Assembly: GCF_000003605.2 (NCBI RefSeq)
Contig: NW_003151260.1
Coordinates: forward strand, 200,781 to 226,577
DNA: 25,797 bases
Origin: Saccoglossus kowalevskii
Lineage: Eukaryota > Hemichordata > Enteropneusta > Harrimaniidae
Reading direction: 5' to 3'
Shown in pieces: positions 1 to 20,813 of the stretch (positions within the stretch are counted from its first letter, which is position 1; each line of letters starts with the position of its first letter). The notes below the pieces were generated by a model. It searched no databases. It had not been told where the DNA came from and saw only the letters and a program-made list of their open reading frames with translations. The translations under genes and the position numbers were made by a program.

Positions 1-38
1 GTTAGATCATGTAACACTGCTTTTCTGTATCGTTATAG

Positions 39-9542
<9,504 letters not shown>

Positions 9543-9652
9543 AGGGATTCCTCGTGTGCTGGCAAATTTGTGACAGAACAGAAACAATTTTCAGGAGATT
9601 GTTGACATGTGCTGGTGTGTTTCAACGTCGCCCATACAAATGGTGCAAACAC

Positions 9653-9658
9653 AATAAA
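9653..9658 (+). promoter_or_regulatory. SUPT5H: Poly(A) signal of SPT5
   Basis: AATAAA lies about 110 bases after the SPT5 stop codon. It is the first canonical hexamer in the 3' UTR, so the messenger probably ends near 9670-9690. Later AATAAA sequences (for example near 10434) could serve as alternatives. Confidence 0.7.
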
Positions 9659-10195
9659 AACCCTGTTGTATTTATGTATACAGTGCTGAAAACATTTTCA
9701 ATATGAATTTCTCCTCTCTGGTCGTAGTATATAATAATCATCTTTCTGTCGATTTTAAGCATGAGAAATTCGTTTTATGTATTTCTCATGTATAAGCAGC
9801 CATGTTAAAATGTGTACAAGCTTGAGGGGTCATATTATAATATCTACATGCTTAAGGAACCTTGTTCCAATCTATATGGTCATTGGCAACAATTGAATGT
9901 AATTAGCATAACAACTCCACAATTTCAGGAATGTTTTTAGTCAGGGTTTTTAAAATACAAAATTACATCGATATCTTGGTTGAAAAAAAAATCAGTGATT
10001 ATAAAAACGTTGGGTGATATACAGATTGCTTCATTTGTTGTCAGAAAAGCAACATCAAAACAAAGTCTCTTGCGAGTTCAACCCAAAAAAGATTACAAGT
10101 GAGTTAGTTATGTGGAAAAGACTTGCAGTTTATTGTGTAAGAACTTTTTCAATGCTAATTTTATCTTAGGATGATACTCATACTTAAATACAAGA

Positions 10196-10264
10196 GCAGG
10201 TCAAAGGGCACAGTGGCAGGTCAAAGGGCACAGTGGCAGGTCAAAGGGCACAGTGGCAGGTCAA
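10196..10264. repeat. 20-bp tandem repeat, 3.4 copies
   Basis: The unit GCAGGTCAAAGGGCACAGTG is repeated exactly at 10196, 10216 and 10236, with a partial fourth copy from 10256. It lies about 650 bases downstream of the SPT5 stop. Confidence 0.95.
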
Positions 10265-10675
10265 CTCATGCCTAAGAAAATATTGACTGAATGACTGAAT
10301 AATTTAGCAATGCTGGTAAAACACAGATAAATTAAGTTAATATTATGTGTTTTGATTTTTTTTTTTACTGTCCATAACACCACATTCTGTCACTCAATAG
10401 TTTTTGCTTTTATTAAAACCTAAGGTTCTACGAAATAAATCTAAGACAAAGTTCTGGGAATATATAAACCAATAAATTACAGAAATCTGTCAAGTAAATA
10501 ATGTGGTTGGATTTTCAGATGGTCGAAACTGGAGTTTTTACAGCAAAATAGGCTATGGCACAGTCTAAATTAGCTTAGGGGGCCTTGTTAGAATGTATAA
10601 TATTTTTGACAACCATCAAATGGAATTACAGCTGCCTTTTTGTGGGTGGGAGGGAGCCCTATTACAATACATATA

Positions 10676-10960
10676 CTAGCTTAAGGAGCTTCATTACTAT
10701 GTACCAATCTATTATTGCCAAACATCAAATGGAATTACTTCATATAGCTGAATGGACCCTGATAAAATCTACCAGCTTAGGTAACCTAATGACTCTATAT
10801 ACTAGCTTAAGGAGCTTCATTACTATGTACCAATCTATTATTGCCAACCATCAAATGGAATTACTTCATATAGCTGAATGGACCCTGATAAAATCTACCA
10901 GCTTAGGTAACCTAATGACCTTATATACTAGCTTAAGGAGCTTTGTTTCATTGCATATAA
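10676..10960. repeat. 126-bp tandem repeat, 2 full copies plus partial
   Basis: Units begin CTAGCTTAAGGAGCTTCATT at 10676 and 10802. A third, diverging unit starts at 10928. Each unit contains a second related motif, CCAGCTTAGGTAACCTAATG, so it is itself a dimer. Related single motifs occur at about 9828, 9849 and 10570. The period is a multiple of three, which produces a long open frame (10585-11040) that I do not consider a gene. Confidence 0.92.
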
Positions 10961-11887
10961 TCATTGTTCATCAAATGTTTCAAACTAATGAGAAACATTT
11001 CACTTTTATTTTATTCAGCTCAACAGTCTTGAGGAAATGACTGATGTTATTTAACTACTACATTTGGGTTGCGTTATTTTCTTGTGAACATTTTTATTAA
11101 ATTGATCATTTGTTTGAAAGCATTGCTTTTCCCTTTTTATTTTACACATTGCAGAGCACGAAAGTGGAAGGAAGAGAGTGCATGCATGTTTGCTTCTTTG
11201 TATATGTGTGTGTGTGTATGTTCTAAGCTTGTGACACTGATATCCCGAAAATATTCACGCCAAATCAAATGAAATTTGTTGTACCGATGGCCCTTGTATA
11301 TTAGATTTGATCCAAATGTGTGCATATTAATTAGGAACTTTGCATAATAACTGGTTGACTTTCGCCTGCAAAGCTGCCACCCTATCTATCTGTATGTCTG
11401 TGTCCGTTTTCCACTGGTATCTCAAGAACCACTCTTTTGGTTTCAATGAAACTTTGTACATGCATACTCTGGGATAATGTGATCTGATTATTTTTTTAGT
11501 GGAAATCAGTGGATGATAATTAGCCAATTTTTTCCTGTTCTGCTAATGTGTTAAACCCATGAAAATTTGCATGGTTGTCTATTGACTTGATTAGTTTTAG
11601 TTGAAATCTTTACATATTGTGTATCTCATTGGCATATACTGATTAGCAATTCTCATTGTTATCTCAATAGATTTCACTGTAACTTTTCATTTGCTGCTCT
11701 GAGGCAATTCTTGCCACTCATCAACTTTGAGTTTATATTGATGTATATTGATAAGTTAAGATCAGAGACCCCAAACCGACCATTAGCATTAAAGTAATTC
11801 TGTAAATTTGGTGTGTTTTAGATGGTTATTACCTTGCCTGTACCATCAAAGATGGAAGGGAAAGGTATATTAAGGGAAAAATTTTGT

Positions 11888-11926
11888 CCGGCGTTGTTGT
11901 CGTCGTCGTTGTTGTCGTCGTCGTTA
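11888..11926. repeat. GTC/GTT trinucleotide microsatellite
   Basis: GGCGTTGTTGTCGTCGTCGT is followed by a second GTTGTCGTCGTCGTT block. It is a short imperfect array with no gene context. Confidence 0.85.
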
Positions 11927-12183
11927 ATAATTGTTATTTTGTGCATAATAACTTTACTAATTCTATTCCAAACTTTATCAAACTTGGTCACCTTATTCAT
12001 CAGTATAAAGTCTTCCCTGAGTTTGAACAACAGATGTCCTGTATGAAAATATCATGCAAAAATTGAGAAAATCTGATAAAATATTTTGACTGTTTCTACT
12101 TGACTGATCACTGGTGATACACATCAAAGGTCACTGATCTCAGTGGAAATATGCATTGTTGTATGTGTTCAATGAAGCAAATG

Positions 12184-12787
12184 NNNNNNNNNNNNNNNNN
12201 NNNNNNNNNNNNNNNNNNNNNNNNNNNNNNNNNNNNNNNNNNNNNNNNNNNNNNNNNNNNNNNNNNNNNNNNNNNNNNNNNNNNNNNNNNNNNNNNNNNN
12301 NNNNNNNNNNNNNNNNNNNNNNNNNNNNNNNNNNNNNNNNNNNNNNNNNNNNNNNNNNNNNNNNNNNNNNNNNNNNNNNNNNNNNNNNNNNNNNNNNNNN
12401 NNNNNNNNNNNNNNNNNNNNNNNNNNNNNNNNNNNNNNNNNNNNNNNNNNNNNNNNNNNNNNNNNNNNNNNNNNNNNNNNNNNNNNNNNNNNNNNNNNNN
12501 NNNNNNNNNNNNNNNNNNNNNNNNNNNNNNNNNNNNNNNNNNNNNNNNNNNNNNNNNNNNNNNNNNNNNNNNNNNNNNNNNNNNNNNNNNNNNNNNNNNN
12601 NNNNNNNNNNNNNNNNNNNNNNNNNNNNNNNNNNNNNNNNNNNNNNNNNNNNNNNNNNNNNNNNNNNNNNNNNNNNNNNNNNNNNNNNNNNNNNNNNNNN
12701 NNNNNNNNNNNNNNNNNNNNNNNNNNNNNNNNNNNNNNNNNNNNNNNNNNNNNNNNNNNNNNNNNNNNNNNNNNNNNNNNNNNNNNN
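12184..12787. other. Assembly gap (604 N)
   Basis: An uninterrupted run of N. Open frames that cross it are meaningless, and its true length may differ. Confidence 1.
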
Positions 12788-13994
12788 CTTGCAACATGAT
12801 AGCTATTCATAAAGGGTGTTTTTTTTTTTACTTTTCATATAATACAGTAGTCACACAATGAGGCAGTTCATATTTGTCTCAGTGAATCATTAATTTTTGA
12901 CAGACACCTGTACAAAATACTTGGACTAAAGCCAGCTAAAATTTTCTGTTATCTTGCATGTTTTATGAATCTATTCACATCTAAATGCAGCACTTTTTTT
13001 TTTTTCAATGAGACATTTGTTTTTATACTAAAATATCTGAATTACTTTGAAGAAAGCTGGAAATTATGTCCCTTAAAATAATTAAACAAATAAGGCACCA
13101 ATGTTTTTGTAAGATATTTACATCTTTTAAGGACATTCGGTAGACTGATTCCCCACTGTTGGTTCAACCCCAAAACTTGTTTGTATTCAAAATTAATTAT
13201 GACAATGCATATTTATATTGAAACAAACTATGATAAAGAGAATTACCGGTATATTATATAACAAAGGGCAAGGTCACCAGAGTTCAACTATGTTTTTTTC
13301 TGCATGTCACAAGTGTATGTGTGTCATGTAACTCATTATGTATAGGACAATGGACCAATGATCTGCAGAAATGGTGCTTGATTTGTGTACAAACAGTGAA
13401 CTACTGTAAAGTCTGTATTAGATGTCACACCCATTCTTTTTTAAACAATTGAGAACCAAAAATTCACCATTTCTAATATGTATAGATGCTCTAATAGAAG
13501 CCGCATCCCCTCTCTTGTATTGTACCATTTTGATAGAAGTCGCAGCTTCTATTACAGATTTGACAGTACATGTTGTATTCAATCATGATTTGCCAGCTCA
13601 GCTCGTTTATTAGATTGTTTCTATATTTTTATGTTATTATAATCAACTAAAATGCTGTAAAGAAATTATAGCTGACAAAATTCTTGTTTAGTTTAGGCTC
13701 ATCTAATGATCTTAACTCTTCAACCAACAGGGATCTGTAAACAAAGGAACAGTTTTTTCTATTGAAAGAGGGCGCCACACTGTTGCAAATGTTAATTCAG
13801 TTTATATTATAAGTAGCGATGTATTATGAAGTATTTTGTGAGAATCACTGGCTGGCTGGATTAAACTACAATTTGGTTCCACATGTGTCTTGTAATGAAT
13901 TCTGGACCGAATTATTTGTTTATACAAATTCATTAAAATCAATTGGTAATTTGTATAGTTAATCGCACAAGTCCAAAATGCTGACCGCAAGTGT
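12788..13994. other. Intergenic region, no gene seen
   Basis: AT-rich sequence between the gap and the hAT element. No homology to a protein was recognised in any frame. A stretch at about 13480-13560 has two AATAGAAGCCGC/GATAGAAGTCGC motifs and then GCAGCTTCTATTACAG, an imperfect inverted pair that may be the remnant of a small transposon. I see nothing else. Confidence 0.5.
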
Positions 13995-14002
13995 GGATGT
14001 TA
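13995..14002. repeat. Left 8-bp target site duplication of the hAT element
   Basis: GGATGTTA directly abuts the left CAGGGG terminus. It is identical to 16107-16114 at the right end. Confidence 0.93.
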
Positions 14003-14281
14003 CAGGGGCGTCGATCATGGGGGGACACGTCCCCCCACTTTCTTAAGGGCGGGGACACAATATCAACTGTCCCCTCCACTTTCCTGACTTACCCAAATAT
14101 CAATAATAGGCTTATATCAAAGCCTGCGTTTGTGTAAGGCCTTTGGTTCTGTAAAAATATACTGTATCAAGAATGAAAATCCCCAATTATGCACCAAATG
14201 ACTTCATGACTTTGGTTACATTTTTCAAAAATTTCAACCTTCTGAGGGGGACACATCCCTCCTCGGGGTTACACACCTATA

Positions 14282-14393
14282 TTCCGACACCCCTATGCTC
14301 CGACATCCCTATATTCCGACACCCCTATGTTCCGACATTCCTATATTCCGACACCCCTATGTTCCGACATTCCTATATTCCGACAACCCTATG
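14282..14393. repeat. Left subterminal array: 16-bp motif x7
   Basis: Seven contiguous 16-base units of TTCCGACACCCCTATG and its variant TTCCGACATTCCTATA alternate to give a 32-bp higher-order period. The array lies about 280 bases inside the left end of the hAT element. Its inverse occurs near the right end. Repeated subterminal motifs bind transposase in known hAT elements such as Ac; that role is inferred here. Confidence 0.93.
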
Positions 14394-15440
14394 TTAAGAT
14401 GCTAATAGGTTCTGACACCTACGAAATTTTAAAAACGTTTTTGACATTTCACTGCGTTTTTATCTTCTTGCTATAAGAAAAAATATCATTATTCTTCAAA
14501 TATTATTCTACGCTCACCTTTTCTGACATAATGTTACATTTCTTTACCTTAAAAAATAACTATGCCGGATTATAATACTTGCCACTCTTCTGGCCATGGG
14601 CTTTCATGGAGGTGTTTTTGTGATCATCGTCGGCAATATTCTCAGACGCAATGTATCCTATCAAGCTTCAGACGCAAAATATTTTTTTTTTAATTATTGC
14701 CAAACGTTCAGATCAACAATAATCTATGTACCTGACAGTCTTCATGTGGGCCCCTGACAACTTGTACTCGGGGAGACCTAAATTACATTGTTTAGTACTT
14801 TTATGTTCGACGATCATCCAATAAATTCTGAGCCGGCCAGAATGTGCCATATTTTCAATGGAAATATGTACGCTAGTGGTCAGAAGCCAAAATTGGACAA
14901 ATACCCCTCCTCATGGTCGTACAAAGCAACATGTTTTTTTTCTCTGTTCAGCGCGATCAGTCTAGTTACAGAATACTGACTGTACAATTAAAAATAAGAC
15001 AAGGCTGTCAAATTTACATGCCATAAAATAGACAGAAACATGGGAATTTATTTGGTCAATTTTGGCTGTGGAATCTGAGCCGTTTTGCCCTCGAAAATCA
15101 GGGTAAATATGTTAGCTTTAAAAAATTATACACAGCGTCAAATAAAAAGGGAATTTTATAGAATCACCTTATACAATGATATAATTACGTAATAGCCTGT
15201 CACATATTAAATAGGAATATATATCAAATTAAAGCTATATTGGTGTAGCGTACAAGTATTACGTTGGATATCATATTGTATAATCCATTACTTATTGACA
15301 TTATGAATTCATTAACTTTAGTATACGTTATTCAAAATCACCAAATGGCATTTCCTGGGCAAATCCTGTCTATGATAAAATGAATTAGTCATGACATATT
15401 CATGTATTTGAAAATAAGTCTTTTTATGCTTTCTCAATAT

Positions 15441-15461
15441 TTGATTTATTGATTTATTGAT

Positions 15462-15509
<48 letters not shown>
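15441..15509. repeat. (TTTA)n microsatellite within the hAT element
   Basis: A run of TTTATT/TTTA units begins with two or three TTGATTTA variants. The following sequence, AGAGAACGCTATTACACTGC, may be the end of a minus-strand retroposon whose (TAAA)n tail is this tract. No target duplication was found to prove it. Confidence 0.85.
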
Positions 15510-15934
15510 GAGAACGCTATTACACTGCCAAGAAATTACATATAGATCATAAAAATGGAATTCAAATAGATGGCGAGACGTTGCCTGACCTAAGATTTAC
15601 ATAAGTAAATTAAACATATGTAGCAAAGAAGTTTGGGTAATTTACACAAACGTAAAATACAAAATCGACGATTGCACAATGGAGCGAATAGGCAGTTTCA
15701 AATACATCTGTAAAGTAAAGTATAAATACGGGATATACATGTTTTGGCAGATATAAGGATAAGTATTTAAATTGTGTATTATACCAACTGTAATTTATGA
15801 GTGTAACATATGGGAATATTTTCAGAATAAAGAGGAATATCAGAACAATGCAATGGAACAACGAAGAATAGAATATAATAGTAGTAAAAGGTCACGCACG
15901 GCTAGTCAGATTAAGTTTGACACAAGTATACTGT

Positions 15935-15998
15935 GTGTCGGAACATAAGGGTGTCGGAACATAAGGGTGTCGGAACATAGAGATGTCGGAACATAGGG
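15935..15998. repeat. Right subterminal array: inverted 16-bp motif x4
   Basis: Four contiguous 16-base units of GTGTCGGAACATAAGG and variants form the reverse complement of the left array motif. They end about 108 bases inside the right terminus. The opposite orientation makes the element symmetric. Confidence 0.93.
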
Positions 15999-16106
15999 CA
16001 GTCCCCCCTTCTCAGACACCTCCCTGTTCGCGCAAGCGCGGACATTGGCCGCTTACGCGGACACAAAAGTGTCCCCCTCACTTTTCAGAATGGATCGACG
16101 CCCCTG

Positions 16107-16114
16107 GGATGTTA
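16107..16114. repeat. Right 8-bp target site duplication of the hAT element
   Basis: GGATGTTA directly follows the CCCCTG terminus. It matches the left copy at 13995-14002 at all eight positions. Confidence 0.93.
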
Positions 16115-16199
16115 TACTTGAAACAACACGTCTAGGAGGTGCGATTAATGACTCGACAAAATGACGCGAAATATAATGCACACACTACTTCGCCGCATT

Positions 16200-16310
16200 G
16201 CTGTCAGTTGTAGAGATATTCAGTGCATCAGGTGCATTGTCGTGTCGTGCGTATCGCGTGACTGACTGCCAATACAAAAGTCGTGGTTCGATCCCAGCTT
16301 GGTCAACTAT
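16200..16310 (+). mobile_element. Possible tRNA-derived SINE remnant
   Basis: GGTTCGATCCC at 16285-16295 matches the internal B box of tRNA genes (GGTTCGANTCC). The preceding GACTGACTGCCAATACAAAA and AAGTC resemble a worn anticodon arm. The T-stem no longer pairs fully and no convincing acceptor stem can be drawn, so it is not a working tRNA gene. A SINE head or tRNA pseudogene is the likelier reading. Confidence 0.35.
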
Positions 16311-16869
16311 TGAAACGTATCAACACTAGATGTGTACCATAGCATAGTATCCCACGACACACTAGAATGCGTGAAATAATGGCATGGATTTTTGCGCATC
16401 TAACGAAACTGCACAATTGCATCTTCGAATACATTTTCTTTTTACACAAATCGTGATCATATACTCCCACATTTTAAAATTAAAATGTTTCCCACACACT
16501 CAAAGCATGTTGATAATATTCTTCTGATATATGCTTGTCGTAACTGGCAGTTGTGTTTCATCAAATTCAGTAAAAATGTCCAGTAGTTATTAATTTTAGC
16601 TTTATATCAGGTGGATTATTCATTAATGTTTCTAAAAATAAAACTCATAAACTGAAAACTATCATGAAAAACATTTGAAATACTCAAGAAATGAGGCATT
16701 TGTCTCCCTGTTGAAAAGGATGATTCTGATGATTTTAATCTAAGAGAAGAAGTTGGTACAATCATTGAGGCATGTTACAGTGAAATATTGACAAAATATA
16801 CCTTTAGATCTTGATGTTACATTTCTGTATAGCTCTCAGAATGATAAGTGTTTTTTCAACACCGTCATA

Positions 16870-17033
16870 TTAAAGCGGGGGAGTCGTCTCCTGCGCATGC
16901 GTCAGATGACCATAGCGTGTCATTGTTTATAAACAATCGTCTACCCATAACTTTTGCGTTTTAGCGTGTGTTGTTATCGTCGCTTGGGACTCAATTCCCA
17001 CGCGTGCGCAAGGTGACGACACTCCCGCTTTAA
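16870..17033. mobile_element. 164-bp TTAA-flanked miniature element (MITE)
   Basis: TTAAAGCGGGGGAGTCGTC at the left faces GACGACACTCCCGCTTTAA at the right. These are inverted repeats of about 19 bases with two mismatches. Similarity continues inward (CCTGCGCATGCG against CGCGTGCGCAAGG). TTAA at both ends suits piggyBac-type insertion, although piggyBac ends usually start CCC, so the superfamily is uncertain. It contains a perfect 16-base palindrome, ATTGTTTATAAACAAT, at 16922-16937. It has no coding capacity. Confidence 0.8.
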
Positions 17034-20007
17034 TGAAAGGTCGAAATATATCTATAAACCACATTGACAGAGCAGAACATAGATAATCATAAAACATCAT
17101 ATATAGTAGAATTATCTTTGGAAGAAAAACATAATTGACGATACAACTAATCTTTGTGTGTGAACGCATATTTACACCACCGCAGATGTGACAATCAAAG
17201 ACTTGGAATAGTTTTTGAATGAGTCTGAAGTCTTCCTTTTACAACTCAATTGCCAAGCTATATATGGATATAGTGACACAGTGTCTAATAGTGCACACTT
17301 TATTATAGAGATCGTGAAGAAACATTGACTCGTACTTCTCTTATTCAAAGTCCTGCTTTCTCTGTAAACCATTCTGTTATAATCAAAGAAAAACAGATAT
17401 TTTTCATTCTAGGGAAAGCGATCAATTCACGGAATTCAACACATTGATTATTCTTTCTAAGCTTTAAAGCATATACTTATATATAATGAATCAATCAAAC
17501 AATTGTTTCAATTGACGCATTAATTGCTTACATGGAAAGAGTTTGTAGTACATACAGAACACCCTATAAATCAATTTCTGGATTGAATAAAACAAGTTCA
17601 ATCATTACATGTGTCATAACAAGTACAGCAGTGCTAGTATTGATGTCTGCTTTACCTGTTTTTTCTGTAAGTATTGCAGCTGTTCCAGGTATTAAACAGT
17701 TTTGAAAGTAAGAGAAAAGAAAAACTTAAACTACAGTATAAAACCTATAAGTTGCTGTCATGTGTTAGAAACAAAACAAAAACACATAAATCTAGAATCT
17801 AGCTGAATTTGTAAAGTGCGTCTCTTTAGCTGCAACGAATTATAATCATACTACTCTATTGGAAATTGACATGAAAAGATTCCAATTAAATGGCTGGATA
17901 TGTACAATGTAGTAGTTAAAATAGATAAATATATAGATACATAAGTGAAAGAATATATGAAATACTAGTAGAAAGAGATTTAAATTAGCAGAAAAACTGA
18001 AAGGTGTAAAGGTGTGGTTATTATATCAACTGTAGTAATTATACTGATGGTGTTTCAAAGGATGTATATTTTTCGAGGCGGAGGGGGCATTTTTACTTTT
18101 GCAATTCATGATGGTATGGGGAAGATTTTTTGAGAGGAAGGTCATGGTGTTTTAATTTGTTAAATTTATGAGAGATTGGTCAAAGGTTAAAACTGCTGGA
18201 CAATTACAGCATTAATGGAGGAGAGAGAGGGAATGTCTGCATTTAATATAATGCAACACTATAGAAATTTCTGGGCAAGGAGGTAAAATTCACTGAAATA
18301 ATTTCAGGGCAGAAAAAATCCAAAAGTATGTGAGAGGGGAGGGGAGGGGAATACCTCCCGAACGATGTGCCGAGGACAAAAAACTGGAAGAAAGTTGAAC
18401 AATTCTCTAGCCGGAAGGCAAGTTATGATGAACAGCTAAATTAGTCAAGCCAAATTTCTAGACATCGCCCGGTATTTGATCGATGAAGCTGAAAAAAACA
18501 AACAAGTCGTGTTATATTTTCCTGTGTACTGTAAACCAAATAATTGTATAAAGTTAGACAACCTAAGTCTACTAAACTTACATTATAAATATCACTTAAA
18601 GAGTCTCTGTGATGTTATCATAGTCTCGAAGGATGTGTTTATGATAGTGACGCAATATTGTGTATAGAACTGATGTGGTAGCAAATACGGCAAGTGTACG
18701 GTTTCAATCACATTGTTAGTTACATTGTTAGTATATCATTTGAGCTAATTCATATCGTTAACCAAATATGTTGTTTTTGATGCTTTGTTTTAATGTTTTT
18801 ATAATTATTCACAAATATAAATTAAACTTTGAGGGGCTTCCAACACTGATACAAACTTCAAGATAAGTTTAAACATGATTTTCTATTAACGTAGTGTCAA
18901 TTTTAAAAAGTCCGACTATTATTTGAAATTTAGTAGTAATTTTTTCTCAAAAATATATTTTGTCATTTTCAAACGAACTAAATAAAATAAACAATGAATT
19001 AGAAAAACATATATTAAACTTTTTTTATTAAAACTGTAAAAATTCACCTAAATAATCACCATCAAACCTAGTATTGTAGAAGGTATTTTTGTCCCCAAAC
19101 CACTAAGAAATATACTACTAAAACTTGCAAGTATTTAAAGATTTGGAGTTATTTTGTTATTTTTGACACAGGGTAAAACAATATATCACGGGATGGTGAT
19201 ACCTCGACATAATACCGCCACTGAAACGATAGGAAACCGCGAATGACATACGACCCGGTAGTAGTTGTTCATTCGGTAATTGTTATTACACCGTATCACA
19301 CTTAAATACTAGAAGTTAGGTGTGCGTACAAATTTGGCGGCATATGGCATTTCTTTCCCCAGGATGTGCTCACTTGGATTTTGGGTGGGAATGCTACGCA
19401 GCCAGTTCAAAACTGGACCCAAAAATATCGACGTTGAAGGCGTAGCCTAAATTTTGCTGAAAAGGCTGAAAATCTTAAAACTGGGAAACAAAAAGATTCA
19501 CCCTAACGTGAAAATGGGGGTCAAAACAGCAACGAATATCAGTATACTATGGGAGTACCCCTCCCAAGGGTTTCTTCCTTACTAGTCCGTGTCCGTAGGG
19601 GGTGCTGGATAGTATTGAGGTCATCACAGTAAGGTTTATTTGTGTACAGAAATTTCACACCAACTGTGATCAATGTCGTGTTGTCTATCTTTCTATTTCT
19701 TCGACGTACAATTAGTACGTACGTATTATTAGACCCCGTTCGGACACAGTGCGAAAACGGTGACTTATGGAATGACCTATGTGCGTGCGTCCGGACCTAT
19801 ATCTTAGACATGCCTGGACCATTGGCAATTACAATGCAAACTTTGACTGATTATGTAAAAAATGTATATATTCATTATACATCATGTCATAGATGTACAG
19901 ATTTGGTGGCCATTTTGTTTTAATTAATGCTGTTCCAGAGCAATATCTCTCAATATGAACAAGTACTCGTTTCATGATCAGATACAAGATGATTGAATGT
20001 CAATCAT

Positions 20008-20013
20008 TTTAAT
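20008..20013 (-). promoter_or_regulatory. Candidate poly(A) signal (ATTAAA) of the receptor gene
   Basis: ATTAAA on the minus strand lies about 140 bases after the receptor stop codon. It is the commonest variant of the hexamer. In such AT-rich DNA a chance match is possible, and another lies near 19920. Confidence 0.35.
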
Positions 20014-20148
20014 GTTAAAAAATCATCATAATCAAGCATCAGCTTCTGGATCCATATCTGACATGTTTATGTTCCAACTACATTACTATAAACAAAACTA
20101 TATATCTTAAATATGATAACTAACGGGGACTGTGCCTGACATGGTTTG

Positions 20149-20813
20149 TTATATTAATATTGTCTTAGTCAAACTGCGAGATGTCAAAACGAATGCGCTT
20201 CGCTGATTTTTTCTGGCGTGTCGCTTCTTACATGCAGCACAGCGGACAATTTCAGCTAGGTGTCTTCGGTAATTGTTCCCAACAAACGCGTATACGAAGG
20301 GGTTGACGCATGAATTCAAATAAGACAGACACAATGCCACAGCGGAGAGTGGCATCATAGTTTGCATGTCGTACAACTCAGGACTGACGAAAGTGTAATA
20401 AAGCGTGACAGCGTGGACAGGACCCCAGCACACCACGAAGAATATGACAACGATAAGGACCATTAGTGTAATGCGCCATTTCTGCTCGATGGAGTCTTCA
20501 GTTTTGACGGTGACAACGCGGCGTGTCGAATACTCGCCAGATGCATCGCTCTCTACCCGCTGCCGAACGTTCCGCGATTTCTGAAGCTTAGCGGGTAATT
20601 TCGCATTACAGATTTTGTTGATGATACACGTTGTACAAATAGTGATGACGTAAAGTGGAATCGCGTACATGACCAATACTGCATACACATCATAGCACTT
20701 TGCAAATATCGGGACGTGCATCGCCATTGTGGGAACGCAGGCTGGTGTTAAAAAGTACGGATCTATCATGACTTCGGTGTACACGGCCATCGGTATGTGC
20801 ATCAGAAACGAAG
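20149..20813 (-). CDS. KISS1R: Receptor exon 3: TM4/loop 2 to C-terminus
   Basis: Acceptor TTTTTTCAG. Encodes the end of TM4, extracellular loop 2 with ACVPTM, TM5, and a charged third intracellular loop (KTEDSIEQKWRITLM). TM6 has FFVVCWGPVHAV and TM7 has LSYLNSCVNPFVYAF. Helix 8 follows, then a Lys/Arg-rich tail ending KTILI and TAA. The frame upstream of 20813 is intron. The high similarity to class A receptors makes this the most certain exon. Confidence 0.95.

Larger units (their letters stand above)
9659..12183. other. Intergenic region downstream of SPT5
   Basis: AT-rich DNA with no recognisable gene. It holds an old AGCTTAAGG-type repeat family (about 9825-10990), a 20-bp tandem repeat (10196-10264), a GTC/GTT microsatellite (about 11888-11926) and a stretch at about 11290-11560. 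That last stretch, with ATCTATCTGTATGTCTGTGT and TTTCAATGAAACTTTGTACA, reads like a dispersed repeat but was not matched to another copy here. Confidence 0.6.
14003..16106. mobile_element. Non-autonomous hAT-type DNA transposon, ~2.1 kb
   Basis: The ends are exact 14-base inverted repeats, CAGGGGCGTCGATC. The element is flanked by a perfect 8-bp duplication, GGATGTTA (13995-14002 and 16107-16114). An 8-bp duplication with CAGGG-type termini is diagnostic of the hAT superfamily. Just inside lie copies of GTCCCC(C/T)CACTTT (14029, 14069 and 16071) and inverted arrays of a 16-bp motif on each side. I found no transposase-like reading frame in the 1.5-kb interior, so it must depend on an enzyme made elsewhere. 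The interior also holds a (TTTA)n tract, possibly the tail of a nested retroposon. The intact duplication suggests a fairly young insertion. Confidence 0.93.
16115..20148. other. Intergenic region between the hAT element and the receptor gene
   Basis: AT-rich and without a recognisable gene. It holds a tRNA-like B-box remnant (near 16285) and a TTAA-flanked miniature element (16870-17033). A purine-rich stretch with GAGGGGAGGGGAGGGGAATA lies near 18334. A GC-richer block (about 19345-19620), with GGTGGGAATGCTACGCAGCC and a trailing GTACCCCTCCCAAGGG, looks like part of a transposon but could not be bounded. Nothing coding was seen from 17034 to 18330. Confidence 0.5.

Noticed and set aside
10585-11040. 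151-residue open frame with internal 42-residue repeats
   Set aside because: It comes from the 126-bp tandem repeat, whose period is a multiple of three. Flanking copies are decayed and there is no family resemblance.
12108-12861. Four long open frames on both strands
   Set aside because: They run through the 604-base gap of N and have no information content.
14173-14397. 74-residue open frame with a repeating PTFLYSDTP pattern
   Set aside because: It is a by-product of the 16-bp iterons within the hAT element.
16281-16296. Functional tRNA gene
   Set aside because: Only the B box is preserved. The T-stem does not fully pair and no acceptor stem can be drawn.
18334-18351. G-quadruplex from GAGGGGAGGGGAGGGG
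   Set aside because: Only three G runs of four are present, so a standard four-run quadruplex is not supported.
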